Source: Chloroflexi bacterium TSY (GTDB lineage: Bacteria; Chloroflexota; Anaerolineae; Caldilineales; Caldilineaceae). From it: 64,000 bases of DNA. Below are positions 1 to 7,350 of this stretch, in pieces; within the stretch, counting starts at the first letter, position 1; the number at the start of each line of letters is the position of its first letter. Location of the stretch: the NCBI GenBank assembly GCA_019217005.1, contig JAHBNG010000007.1, forward strand, positions 124,001 to 188,000, read 5' to 3'. Under the pieces are notes generated by a model that searched no databases, was not told where the DNA came from, and saw only the letters and a list, made by a program, of their open reading frames with translations. The translations under genes and the position numbers were made by a program.

Positions 1-711
1 GATGATCATAGCGCCATTTCTTGCCTGGTTTCATCTCAATCGGCACGATTGTATCGCCCAAGAGCTGACAAGGTTTTTCATCGTAACACCCACCAGAGAG
101 GATTCTTGGGGTCATAGGGCTGTGCATAGAGGTCCAAGATTTGTTCCATGTGCCACAAGTATGTAGGTGTTAACTTTCCGATACACCACTGCACCTTCAA
201 ATGGGGTTTCAGTTCGTTTTTTTCAGAATTTCACTCACGGTTTCATGCGAAATGTCTTCCACAAACTTTAACTCAACCGCTGTGGTTGCTAGCAGCCTTA
301 AAGTCCATCGGCTTCGCCCATCTGGTCCTTTCGTACACGCTAGTGCCGTGATTTTGGCTCTGGCTTCGTTACTAATCTCGACTGGTCGTCCGCTTCTTGG
401 CCTCTCTTCTAGGGCTTTGGTTAGCCCTTCCGTCACATATCTTTTGCGGATTCGCACCACCGTTGCTCGCGTCACTCCCACTCGTTCCATGATTTCTCTG
501 TCTGTTTTTCCTCCATCTGACAAGAGCAGAATATGTGCCCTTCTTATCTTTCTTACGTTCTCTTTTCCTTTTGCCGTTATTCGCCTTAATTCATTTCTGT
601 CTTTATCACTTAGTTTAACTTTATATACTTGCTTCATTTCTCTCTGCCTCCTCGTTTTTTTAGTCACTTTCTGGCAGAGTTTACCGTATTATAACTTATC
701 TGACAAAACAC
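1..711 (-). mobile_element. IS630-family element, copy 1 (cut by window edge)
   Basis: The outer end of this element lies at 711, followed by the target dinucleotide TA at 712-713. Its terminal sequence, read inward, is GTGTTTTGTCAGATAAG, identical to both ends of the second copy at 46883-48116. The visible 711 bp match the first 711 bp of copy 2 almost base for base, in opposite orientation. One informative difference is the run of five A (minus strand) near 75-79, where copy 2 has four A. This copy therefore keeps the DEKP-containing frame that copy 2 has lost. The rest of the element lies outside the window. Confidence 0.92.
209..637 (-). CDS. IS630 transposase, N-terminal helix-turn-helix part
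   Basis: This frame encodes the DNA-binding half of an IS630 transposase: a basic start (MKQVYKVKLSD), an HTH around SDGGKTDREIMERVGVTRATV and an arginine-rich linker RPRSGRPVEI. The ATG at 637 is preceded by GAGGAGG; a GTG 30 bp upstream is also in frame but lacks a ribosome binding site. The frame closes at a run of seven A (GAAAAAAAC context) that is kept in both copies; a -1 slip there would continue into sequence of the DDE domain. Some IS630 relatives use programmed frameshifting, so slippage is plausible but unproven. Confidence 0.8.
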   Translation of the reverse strand: MKQVYKVKLSDKDRNELRRITAKGKENVRKIRRAHILLLSDGGKTDREIMERVGVTRATVVRIRKRYVTEGLTKALEERPRSGRPVEISNEARAKITALACTKGPDGRSRWTLRLLATTAVELKFVEDISHETVSEILKKTN

Positions 712-715
712 TAGT

Positions 716-845
716 TCCTTATCAACCAAATCCTTGCACACCGGGCAAGAAGTCGCTGAACGTGATAGGATGACTAAGATGACAAGATGAATGAGATGAC
801 TAAGATGACAAGATGAGTGGTTGTTCATCTCATTCATCTTGTCCT
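716..845. repeat. Intergenic repeat with long hairpin, copy 1
   Basis: Begins CTTATCAACCAAATCCTTGC and continues through GCTGAACGTGATAGGATGA into a GATGA-rich tract. Two 19-base arms (GACAAGATGAATGAGATGA and its exact complement) enclose a loop at about 791-845. A diverged direct copy lies at 1538-1622, so the VOC gene and ankyrin remnant sit between two copies. The hairpin has no T-run, so it is a hairpin repeat rather than a clear terminator. Confidence 0.7.
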
Positions 846-908
846 TTTGATTCTGGCCTGTCCAGGTTATGAATAGATGATTAGTTCGATGGGTTACGAA
901 AGGATAAC

Positions 909-1268
909 GTGCAAAACATGTCCAAGTTAAATAGCATAGATTTGATGGTTTCAGATGTTCCAGCGGCAGCCAAATTCTTCCGCGAAGTTGCGGGAATGGA
1001 GTTGAGATTCGATGATGTACGATTTGCCGACTTAGCTTCAGGAGAATTCGCGCTCATGTTGAGTCCTGATGCTATGGTACCGACAGAAAAGGCAAGGGGG
1101 ATTATTCTACATTTTGCAGTTGATGATGTTGCGCAAACCGTACAAACGGCCATAGAAAAAGGAGCAACTGTTCTACTCGAACCGGTGAAAACGGACTGGG
1201 GTACAGAATCGGCAATGATTCAAGGCCCGGAAGGCATTGTGGTTGATTTTTATCGAATTGCAAGTTGA
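909..1268 (+). CDS. VOC (glyoxalase/bleomycin-resistance) family protein
   Basis: A 119-residue single-module VOC protein. It has the typical start (KLNSIDLMVSDVPAAAKFF), a central strand (FALMLSP) and the closing strand (GPEGIVVDFYRIAS) of a beta-alpha-beta-beta-beta fold that normally dimerises to make a metal site. The substrate cannot be told; relatives range from glyoxalases and dioxygenases to antibiotic-binding proteins. GTG at 909 is chosen because AAAGGA lies just upstream (about 4-6 bp away); an ATG at 918 is in frame but further from it. An ankyrin remnant follows 10 bp after the stop. Confidence 0.85.
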   Translation: MQNMSKLNSIDLMVSDVPAAAKFFREVAGMELRFDDVRFADLASGEFALMLSPDAMVPTEKARGIILHFAVDDVAQTVQTAIEKGATVLLEPVKTDWGTESAMIQGPEGIVVDFYRIAS

Positions 1269-1275
1269 AAAAAGC

Positions 1276-1527
1276 TGAATCACTTGTCAACACTTGGATA
1301 TCGCAACTATCCTGCTGGCAGCCGGTGCAGATGTAAATGCAGAACAGCAGAGCAACTTCACGCCATTGCTTGGCGCTGCCCACAATGGGCAACTTGAAAT
1401 GGTCAAGTTGCTCTTATCCCACGGCGCAGATAGGGAGGTCCAGAAGTCCGATGGACAGACCGCTTACGATGTTGCGAGGGAAAAAGGATATACAAAAATT
1501 GCTATGTTGCTGGAGAAAAGTATGTAA
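1276..1527 (+). pseudogene. Ankyrin-repeat protein remnant
   Basis: Two to three ankyrin repeats are readable: HLDIATILLAAGADVNA, TPLLGAAHNGQLEMVKLLL and GQTAYDVAREKGYTKIAMLL. The first helix is entered directly after the VOC stop and there is no credible start: the frame opens after a TGA near 1276 and the only early start is a TTG at 1294 without a ribosome binding site. This looks like the 3' end of a longer ankyrin gene whose front was lost when it was joined to the VOC locus. A short 77-residue ankyrin protein from the TTG remains possible. Confidence 0.65.
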
Positions 1528-1529
1528 CA

Positions 1530-1622
1530 TGATTGTCTTATCAACCAGTTTCTTGCCCATTGTGCAAGAAACTGCTGAACGTGACAAGATGATTGAGATG
1601 AACATCCTATCATCTCAATCAT
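1530..1622. repeat. Intergenic repeat with hairpin, copy 2
   Basis: Direct, diverged copy of the repeat at 716-845 (CTTATCAACCAGTTTCTTGC, then GCTGAACGTGACAAGATGA). It contains a perfect 15-base inverted repeat, AGATGATTGAGATGA with TCATCTCAATCATCT, with an 8-base loop at about 1588-1625. It lies between converging genes, so it may act as a terminator for both strands even without a T-run. Confidence 0.65.
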
Positions 1623-1697
1623 CTTATTCATCTTCTGGGTTTCATGCAATTGACCAGTTTGCCTGGCCACGATTCGTTCGGCCCGTGGTCTGACTTC

Positions 1698-2234
1698 CTA
1701 ACCCTCATCCTGAAAAATTTGTGCCACAAGTTCCGGGAGTTCAATAGGCTGCGAAGTATCAATTCTTATCACTTGGTAGGGAATTTCATAATCGCCCTGA
1801 TTATCATCCGACTTGAGATATTCTTGGTATTTCTCCCAACTATCAATCCAAAACGACGAGAGATTCATCTGTTTCCGACTGTCTAGCCTTCGTCTGTGTT
1901 CCTCTTCGTCGCGACAGAAACATTCCAAGACCACGATTCTGGCGTTCGTATTTTGTTGAATCCGACTGAAATGTTGTAGTGCAAGCGGATGATTGATGTT
2001 GGTATCACAGATGATCGACTTGCCATCTGCTAGATTTTTCTCCAGTGTATCCCACATAATGTCATAACTTTGGCGTCCTAAATCGGGCATATCGCCTTTT
2101 TCATCCAATAACTGCTCCTTTATGTCGTCCCGATTGATCTGATTCCATCTTAGCTCTTGTTCGAGTTTTCTTGCGAGGGTCGTTTTTCCTGTACCTGGTA
2201 AACCTTTGAAGATTATGAGAATTGGCCTAAACAT
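1698..2234 (-). CDS. P-loop kinase-like ATPase
   Basis: A 178-residue AAA_33-type P-loop protein of the gluconate-kinase/zeta-toxin fold. Walker A GLPGTGKTT lies near residues 11-19, followed by RDDIKEQL and, at mid-protein, CDTNINHPLALQHF and a basic lid region CFCRDEEEHRRRLDSRK. Such proteins phosphorylate small molecules or bind nucleotides; the substrate cannot be assigned. The ATG at 2234 puts Walker A close to the N terminus as usual; a TTG six codons upstream is the alternative. Two other P-loop kinases of the same general type occur at 10328 and 55301. Confidence 0.8.
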   Translation of the reverse strand: MFRPILIIFKGLPGTGKTTLARKLEQELRWNQINRDDIKEQLLDEKGDMPDLGRQSYDIMWDTLEKNLADGKSIICDTNINHPLALQHFSRIQQNTNARIVVLECFCRDEEEHRRRLDSRKQMNLSSFWIDSWEKYQEYLKSDDNQGDYEIPYQVIRIDTSQPIELPELVAQIFQDEG

Positions 2235-2254
2235 ATAGTATTCCGTCAGCAATC

Positions 2255-2313
2255 CGTAGAGAGCACTCGTAAGATTCCCTGTCTTGCTCGAGAATGACAG
2301 AATTGCGCTCTAC
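2255..2313. repeat. 59 bp palindromic repeat (GTAGA...TCTAC), copy 1
   Basis: Imperfect palindrome with arms GTAGAGAGCA and TGCGCTCTAC and the core CTCGAGAATGACA. Two relatives lie at 14701-14760 and 46282-46339. The right arm supplies the stop codon of coaD (its last sense codon is the neighbouring CAG), so this hairpin sits exactly at the 3' end of that gene. Confidence 0.7.
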
Positions 2314-2837
2314 TGATTATTGTATATTTCTTCTTCAATTACATTTGCAACCGCAGGAAGTACATAATGTCGCAATACTTCGATACTGCGTCGAAGTTCG
2401 ATCAGCTCTCTGACTCTGGATGAACTAATTTCTGTTAACGACGGGGGGCACGGCACGTACAACGTTGGAATGGTTCTACCAAGTTCCAGTTCAGCCATCA
2501 GCGAATTGGCATGGGCCATGTTGGCTTCAGCGGCGCTGTCCATGTCATTGCGTATACCTCTCAGAATGGCGGTTGCGTTCACTTCAGCCGCAAAATCGAC
2601 AGCCGCTCCTGGGAACTCTTTGACCTTCACGCGATCTCCATACTCGGCCAGCGATGCACTCGCCATGCGAATGCGTTGTTCTATGGTAAACAGCGGCGCT
2701 TGCTTTTCTTTTGCGGGATTGTGTCCAATACCAACAACGACAGAATCAAAGACCAAGAGGCCCATATCCACAACATACTTGTGCCCCTTCGTAAACGGGT
2801 TCATGCTGCCTGTGATTAGTGCGATTTTTTTGTTCAT
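2310..2837 (-). CDS. coaD: Phosphopantetheine adenylyltransferase-like protein (CoaD family)
   Basis: Cytosolic nucleotidyltransferase of coenzyme A synthesis (4'-phosphopantetheine + ATP to dephospho-CoA). The signature motifs are present: GSMNPFTKGH near the N terminus (TxGH), the phosphopantetheine-site segment ILRGIRNDMD, and ISSSRVREL at the C terminus (ISSTxxR). At 175 residues it is slightly longer than the usual 155-165. ATG 2837 gives the family's N terminus (MNKKIALITGS); an in-frame ATG at 2888 would add 17 untypical residues, although the AGGA before 2837 is rather close. The C-terminal residues NNQ and the stop are contributed by a palindromic repeat. It could be a CoaD paralogue with another acceptor. 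Confidence 0.8.
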   Translation of the reverse strand: MNKKIALITGSMNPFTKGHKYVVDMGLLVFDSVVVGIGHNPAKEKQAPLFTIEQRIRMASASLAEYGDRVKVKEFPGAAVDFAAEVNATAILRGIRNDMDSAAEANMAHANSLMAELELGRTIPTLYVPCPPSLTEISSSRVRELIELRRSIEVLRHYVLPAVANVIEEEIYNNQ

Positions 2838-3471
2838 ATGTCCTTTGGATATCCTTATTTGACCTTTGTCTGGCTTCAACGCACCCATTATAACCCATCC
2901 CCCTACTGCAACTTAATAAACTAAACAGGTGTATGACGGCGAGTGGCTTGCGATTGTAGCCTGTCCATCCAGCTTCCCAACCGTGCAATGTTCGGCACTG
3001 CCCCACTTTTCCATCCTTTAATCTTGACGCAAAGCAACGTCCTTGCTATCATACAATGATGATGGAGCGACCAATTATTCACTAATCGGGGGGTGCGTAT
3101 CCGATCCTCACACGCACAAATTGCGCGAAGCGCTGCCAGGCACAGCAGAAATCTATATCATACTAGTATAGATGAATATGGGTTGCCTGGTTAAACGCGC
3201 TGGCTATTTTCTACCTAAAATACAACTGTATAAAATCTTGCTACATGCGTTTGTTACGCGCCGTTAGGCGATCGCAGTATCGTCGTACGATACCGTAGGG
3301 TTGTATACCATGTTGTCCGCAAGGAAGACTTGCTCTCTGTTCATTGCGCACATGCATCGCATCTCTGTGGATGCTCTGAAAAGTCTGATGGTTGCACCCA
3401 ACTAATGGCCGAGAAATCACGACGCGCATGTAGTTCTCTGGGAAATTCCGGTGGAATCTCCGAGGTATATT
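2838..3471. other. Gene-free interval
   Basis: About 630 bp with no convincing gene on either strand. It holds the promoter region of coaD (reading left) and of the gene at 3472 (reading right). A short palindromic run around ATACTAGTAT lies near 3160-3175. The open frame on the minus strand at 3241-3687 is antisense to the next gene and lacks family features. Confidence 0.5.
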
Positions 3472-5124
3472 ATGACAAAACGAAAACGACCAGATCCGTT
3501 GGTTGAGGCCCTCAACAACAAGAGACCTTATATCACAACATTCGCAGACGGCGGCAATTTCGCCTCCATGCGCGCCGCAATCAAACACGGGGAGATCTTG
3601 ACATTTTCGCCTGTCATGGAGCCAACATCGCTTCAAATTGGTGATATTGTCATGGTAAAGTGGCGCGGTGGCAGCAACATCATTCATCTCATCGGCGACA
3701 TCCGCGATGAAGAGTTTCTCATCGTCAACAGCCTGGGGAAGAAAAATGGGTGGGTGACAAGCGACGCCATTCTGGGCTATGTCACCGAAAGAATTGAGCC
3801 AACTCCACGCCCATCTGTGCCAAAAATGTTAACACAACTCGAAATCGCCTATCAATCACTGGTTGAACAAGCCAATCCACTTAAGGAAGATGGTGCGAGA
3901 CTGCTCTCAATCGCGGCAGACATGCGATGGTATGCCGAGGCAATCGGACATGCACGATGGTCAAACGTACCACGCTTGAATCTCTGGAGCTTTGAGCAGC
4001 AGTTGTGGCATATCACAAAAGAAGCTCAATTTGCTGTCGAACATGGGATGCCCGACCCTATACGTACTTTACTCAACCATGGAAAAGAGCAGGTTGGCAA
4101 AATTGCTGCTCTCTTTGCCATACTTGAAGCGGACAGAACGGGATATGTAATAAAAAGCGGCAATAAGCCCATAAACTTCACCATCCGCAATTTCAACGTG
4201 TCGAGAGATCTCGCTCCGCTTGTCAATTTGCGCAATCACTCGAGCGACCCAAACGCCTCACCTATCACGCTTGCACAACAACGAGAAGAGCTACGTGCGC
4301 CGAATCAGAGACCAGAAACAGACCGATGGGTCGTCGAGGAGACAGGCGATCCTTGGTGGGAGCTATTGGGGCAAAGTTTCGGCTACCATACCATTCCCGA
4401 GCGCTACCTGGCCTGGGTGGAGGTAGACCGAGCGTGGCGACGCCGAGGATTGGGGAGTCAGCTATTGGCGTGTGTAGTAACCCGCGCCCAAACGTTAAAG
4501 GCCGAGCATATCCTCATCTATACTGACGATGGTGACAAGGCCGCGCAAGCATTTCTTCAAAAGAACGGGTTTCAGATGAAAAGCGACTCTTGGTTACTGA
4601 TTGCGCCTGCCGAGCTTGAAATCGCGACACCTCAATGGCCAGATGGATTCAGCGTGCGCTGTTTTGCTGAGGTACAAGATCTGTCCATACTTTGGCAAGC
4701 ATGTTATGGAGGATATGGCGATCTATGGGGGCATGGTGAAAATTCGCATATCAATCGAGAGAAGCCGCCTGAAACAACTGTGACCGCCTGGATCACAGAC
4801 GCTGCGCCACAAGGCGAAAATATCTTTCTCGCATTTGATGCCCATGACAATGTGGCGGGCATCTGCCGAGGCTTTGTTGGAGAGCAAAAGGAAGGCGAAA
4901 GACCAACCGGTCTGATCGATGCGCCCGGTATTGTGCCAGCATTTCGTCACCTCGCACTGCAACGCCCCCTCACGCTGACGGTGATGCAGTGGCTGCGCTC
5001 ACTGGGACAAGGTCCATTGAGACTTGAGTCGATTGGTGATAATGCGGCAACGGTTACACTCTATCAGGAGATGGGTTTCGAGGTGGCACAACATTCAATT
5101 GCCTATCACCTGGATATTAATTGA
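3472..5124 (+). CDS. S24/S26-like domain fused to tandem GNAT acetyltransferase domains
   Basis: A 550-residue multidomain protein. Residues about 30-110 read like an S24/S26 (LexA/signal peptidase I) beta fold: FSPVMEPTSLQIGDIVMVKW, then HLIGDIRDEEFLIVNS and a closing DAILGYV. The usual G-x-S-M-x-P serine position is occupied by Val (PVMEP), so proteolysis is unlikely. After a helical linker, residues about 270-365 form a GNAT domain with the acetyl-CoA motif WRRRGLGSQLL and KNGFQ. The C-terminal 170 residues resemble a second, degenerate GNAT (LYQEMGFEVAQHSIAYHL). ATG 3472 has GAGG 7 bp upstream; a GTG at 3451 is less well placed. Substrate unknown. Confidence 0.75.
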   Translation: MTKRKRPDPLVEALNNKRPYITTFADGGNFASMRAAIKHGEILTFSPVMEPTSLQIGDIVMVKWRGGSNIIHLIGDIRDEEFLIVNSLGKKNGWVTSDAILGYVTERIEPTPRPSVPKMLTQLEIAYQSLVEQANPLKEDGARLLSIAADMRWYAEAIGHARWSNVPRLNLWSFEQQLWHITKEAQFAVEHGMPDPIRTLLNHGKEQVGKIAALFAILEADRTGYVIKSGNKPINFTIRNFNVSRDLAPLVNLRNHSSDPNASPITLAQQREELRAPNQRPETDRWVVEETGDPWWELLGQSFGYHTIPERYLAWVEVDRAWRRRGLGSQLLACVVTRAQTLKAEHILIYTDDGDKAAQAFLQKNGFQMKSDSWLLIAPAELEIATPQWPDGFSVRCFAEVQDLSILWQACYGGYGDLWGHGENSHINREKPPETTVTAWITDAAPQGENIFLAFDAHDNVAGICRGFVGEQKEGERPTGLIDAPGIVPAFRHLALQRPLTLTVMQWLRSLGQGPLRLESIGDNAATVTLYQEMGFEVAQHSIAYHLDIN

Positions 5125-5265
5125 AATTTACAGAAATTACACCGCTTTTTCGGTCACACTTCCCGTCACAAATGAGTCTAAAGGGGTGAATGCTTCTTGC
5201 AAAGCATCAATCTTTATCATCCTGGTCTGCAAACGAACAGACCACTAGACGCCAGGAGACTTAAA

Positions 5266-5649
5266 ATGGCCGGACAGACACCAGTTGAAACTGTCAACCA
5301 GTTGATCAATGCTTTTCACAGCGGAGATGTCACCGCTGCAGTTTCATTGTATGAACCAGATGGGGTACTCGTCATCGAACCTGGGAAAGTAGCCAGAGGC
5401 ACCGAAGAACTTCGCCCAGCTATTGAGAACATCGTTGCTTTAAAGCCGACGCTCGTCACAGAGTCCTATGAGGTTCTGGTCACCGGAGACGTTGCGCTTT
5501 ATAGTTCACGGTGGCGGCTCAATGGAACAGCACCAGATGGCAGCAGCGTGGAAGAGGGTGGCACCTCCACCGACATTCTACGCCGCGCCGCGGATGGGAC
5601 ATGGTTAGTCGCTATCGATAATCCTTTGGGTGAGGCAATAGTTGGTTAA
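5266..5649 (+). CDS. NTF2-like / YybH-type small protein
   Basis: A 127-residue SnoaL/NTF2-fold protein of the YybH (DUF4440) type: AHSGDVTAAVSLYEPDGVLV, then VTGDVALYSSRWRLNG and the closing WLVAIDNPLG. Members are cone-shaped dimers binding small molecules or acting as isomerase-like enzymes; no function can be given. ATG 5266 follows AGGAGA at 8 bp; the open frame upstream to 5197 has no ribosome binding site. It directly precedes an ECF sigma gene on the same strand (117 bp gap). In some ECF groups a SnoaL domain is fused to the sigma factor as a regulatory module, so a functional link is possible but inferred only from proximity. Confidence 0.8.
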   Translation: MAGQTPVETVNQLINAFHSGDVTAAVSLYEPDGVLVIEPGKVARGTEELRPAIENIVALKPTLVTESYEVLVTGDVALYSSRWRLNGTAPDGSSVEEGGTSTDILRRAADGTWLVAIDNPLGEAIVG

Positions 5650-5766
5650 TTCGCTTGAAAGAGAGGACGTATCTTATTGGTTTAAGGCATGTCCTCTTTT
5701 GGACTCACTACGCTCTTGTTTCATTGTCAATCAAGAGCGAGTTCCATTAAGATAAAGGTGCGAATT

Positions 5767-6660
5767 ATGTCCGAAGACTATATGGTAATGCAAGCCAACA
5801 CAGACATTGTGAATGCACAACCACCAACACTAGATGATCTCGTTGAACAAGCCAAAAAGGGATCGCAACAGGCGTTAGAAGAGATCGTACGTCAGATTCA
5901 GGACGATATCTATCGGTTAGCACTCAAGATGTTGTCTCACCCCGAAGATGCCCAAGATGCCACACAAGAGATTTTGATCCGCATTATCACCCATTTGGGT
6001 AGCTTTCGGGGGGATAGCACGCTCAAGACGTGGACCTACCGCGTTGCGGCCAATTATCTGTTAACGACGCGTAAGCGGCGCGCCGAACAGCAGCCATTGA
6101 CCTTTGCTGAGTTTGGCGACGATCTATCTGACGGTCTCTCCGATGCTCCAATCCCCGGTACGAACGCAGTTGAACAAGGATTGCTGGAAGAGGAGGTCAA
6201 GCTAAGTTGTACGCAAGGTCTTCTGCTTTGCTTGGACCGCGACCATCGCATTGTCTACATTCTTGGTGAAATCTTGGAGATCAAGAGTGAGCAAGGCGGC
6301 AGAATTCTCAATATTACACCCGCCGCATTTCGCAAACGTCTCTCACGTGCCCGGCAAAGTATTCGCAGCTTTATGCAGCAAAAGTGTGGGCTGATCAATG
6401 AGAGCAATGAATGTCGGTGTAGACGACGCGTCAAGCGTGCCATCGAATTAGGCCGCATCGACCCCAATCATCTGGTTTTGGCAACTCACCCCACTCGAGC
6501 GGAAGATGCAACGAATGTGCAGCAAGGCGTTCAAGAAGTACAAACGCTCGAACAGGCAGTTGCACACCTGCACCGTCATCCAGCCTATGCCGCGCCCGAT
6601 ATATTCCTACAAGGCATAAAGGAATTGGTGAATTCGGGGGAGTATGAGCTTTTTAGGTAA
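5767..6660 (+). CDS. ECF-type RNA polymerase sigma factor with Cys-rich C-terminal extension
   Basis: A 297-residue sigma-70 family protein. Region 2 spans residues about 25-105 (EEIVRQIQDDIYRLALKML, then EDAQDATQEILIRI and FRGDSTLKTWTYRVAANYLL). Region 4 follows near 140-200 (DRDHRIVYILGEILEI, then ITPAAFRKRLSRARQSIRSF). After this comes a CGLINESNECRCRRRV segment with three Cys and a C-terminal helical tail of about 70 residues, a layout I recall from a Chloroflexi/Actinobacteria ECF group without a classical anti-sigma gene. No anti-sigma factor is adjacent. ATG 5767 follows AAAGGTG; the upstream frame to 5689 is dismissed. Confidence 0.85.
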   Translation: MSEDYMVMQANTDIVNAQPPTLDDLVEQAKKGSQQALEEIVRQIQDDIYRLALKMLSHPEDAQDATQEILIRIITHLGSFRGDSTLKTWTYRVAANYLLTTRKRRAEQQPLTFAEFGDDLSDGLSDAPIPGTNAVEQGLLEEEVKLSCTQGLLLCLDRDHRIVYILGEILEIKSEQGGRILNITPAAFRKRLSRARQSIRSFMQQKCGLINESNECRCRRRVKRAIELGRIDPNHLVLATHPTRAEDATNVQQGVQEVQTLEQAVAHLHRHPAYAAPDIFLQGIKELVNSGEYELFR

Positions 6661-6704
6661 GGAAACACAAACTTATAGCCACATCATTTAAACATCGGAC
6701 AATT

Positions 6705-7022
6705 GGGGTGGTTCAGAATTAGGTTTACACTTTTGATACATAGACAAAAATCTATATGAGGTCATTTTCTGCCTGAGCATGGCTCAAATTAGAAAATATA
6801 AACATCTTTTCTCGGGGTGGTTCAGAATTAGGTTTACACTTTTGATACATAGATAAAAATCTATATGAGGTCATTTTCTGCCTGAGCATGGCTCAAATTA
6901 GAAAATATAAACATCTTTTCTCTTTGCAAAAATGTAAACCTAATTGTCCGCCTAAAATGAACCACCCCCTTTTCTCTTTGCAAAAATGTAAACCTAATTG
7001 TCCGCCTAAAATGAACCACCCC
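6705..7022. mobile_element. MITE (155 bp family), outer copy, interrupted
   Basis: Starts GGGGTGGTTCA and ends TGAACCACCCC, the termini of a MITE family also found at 24597-24751 and 50283-50437. It is flanked by the 8 bp duplication GGACAATT (6697-6704 and 7023-7030). A second copy of the same family is inserted in it at 6814-6968. Confidence 0.9.
6814..6968. mobile_element. MITE (155 bp family), inner copy
   Basis: A complete 155 bp copy (GGGGTGGTTCAGAATTAGG ... AAAATGAACCACCCC) sitting inside another copy of itself. The outer copy's sequence CTTTTCTC is duplicated on both sides (6806-6813 and 6969-6976), proving insertion with an 8 bp target duplication. The two copies are almost identical, so transposition was recent. 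Confidence 0.93.
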
Positions 7023-7068
7023 GGACAATTGTCTTTCAACAGAACACAATCCTATTGTCCGACGTTTA

Positions 7069-7150
7069 AGAACCTATCCGAAAAGTGGTTGTGAGTCCAA
7101 CCGGTTTCTCGAGTGAGATCACACCGTCACAGAACTTTTCGGATAAGCAC
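7069..7150. repeat. TA-flanked 80 bp hairpin MITE, copy A
   Basis: An 82 bp element with ends AGAACCTATCCGAAAAG and CTTTTCGGATAAGCAC, flanked by TA on both sides (7067-7068, 7151-7152). Related copies are at 44260-44339 and 48119-48200 and an end fragment is at 55118-55140. TA target and the GTG terminus resemble the IS630 element of this window, so an IS630-type transposase may move it. Confidence 0.8.
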
Positions 7151-7350
7151 TAAGTGGCGTCACTATTCGACTTGAGCTATGATTTGTTGATGACACCTCC
7201 TTTATGGAGCATAAAATAAAGAAAGGAATGAGGACGGTCGTTGCCGAAATTCATGTATAAATCACAAATTGCTCAAAACACTGTTTTGGATTATACTTTT
7301 TACGATTAGTGTTTTGTGAGATTGATTTACACGCAATTGAATCAGATAAC

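Larger units (their letters stand above)
6688..7068. repeat. Hairpin interrupted by nested MITEs
   Basis: The flanks AAACATCGGACAAT (6691-6704) and ATTGTCCGACGTTT (7053-7066) are near-perfect inverted repeats that would form one hairpin of about 57 bp just after the ECF sigma gene. A MITE (6705-7022) is inserted into its left arm, which duplicates GGACAATT. The original hairpin was probably the terminator or a repeat at the 3' end of the sigma gene. Confidence 0.65.

Noticed and set aside
201..773. Long open frame on the plus strand (190 codons), repeated at 46482-47393
   Set aside because: It is antisense to the IS630 transposase. In the second copy it merely fuses with the real membrane-protein gene, whose own start is at 46871.
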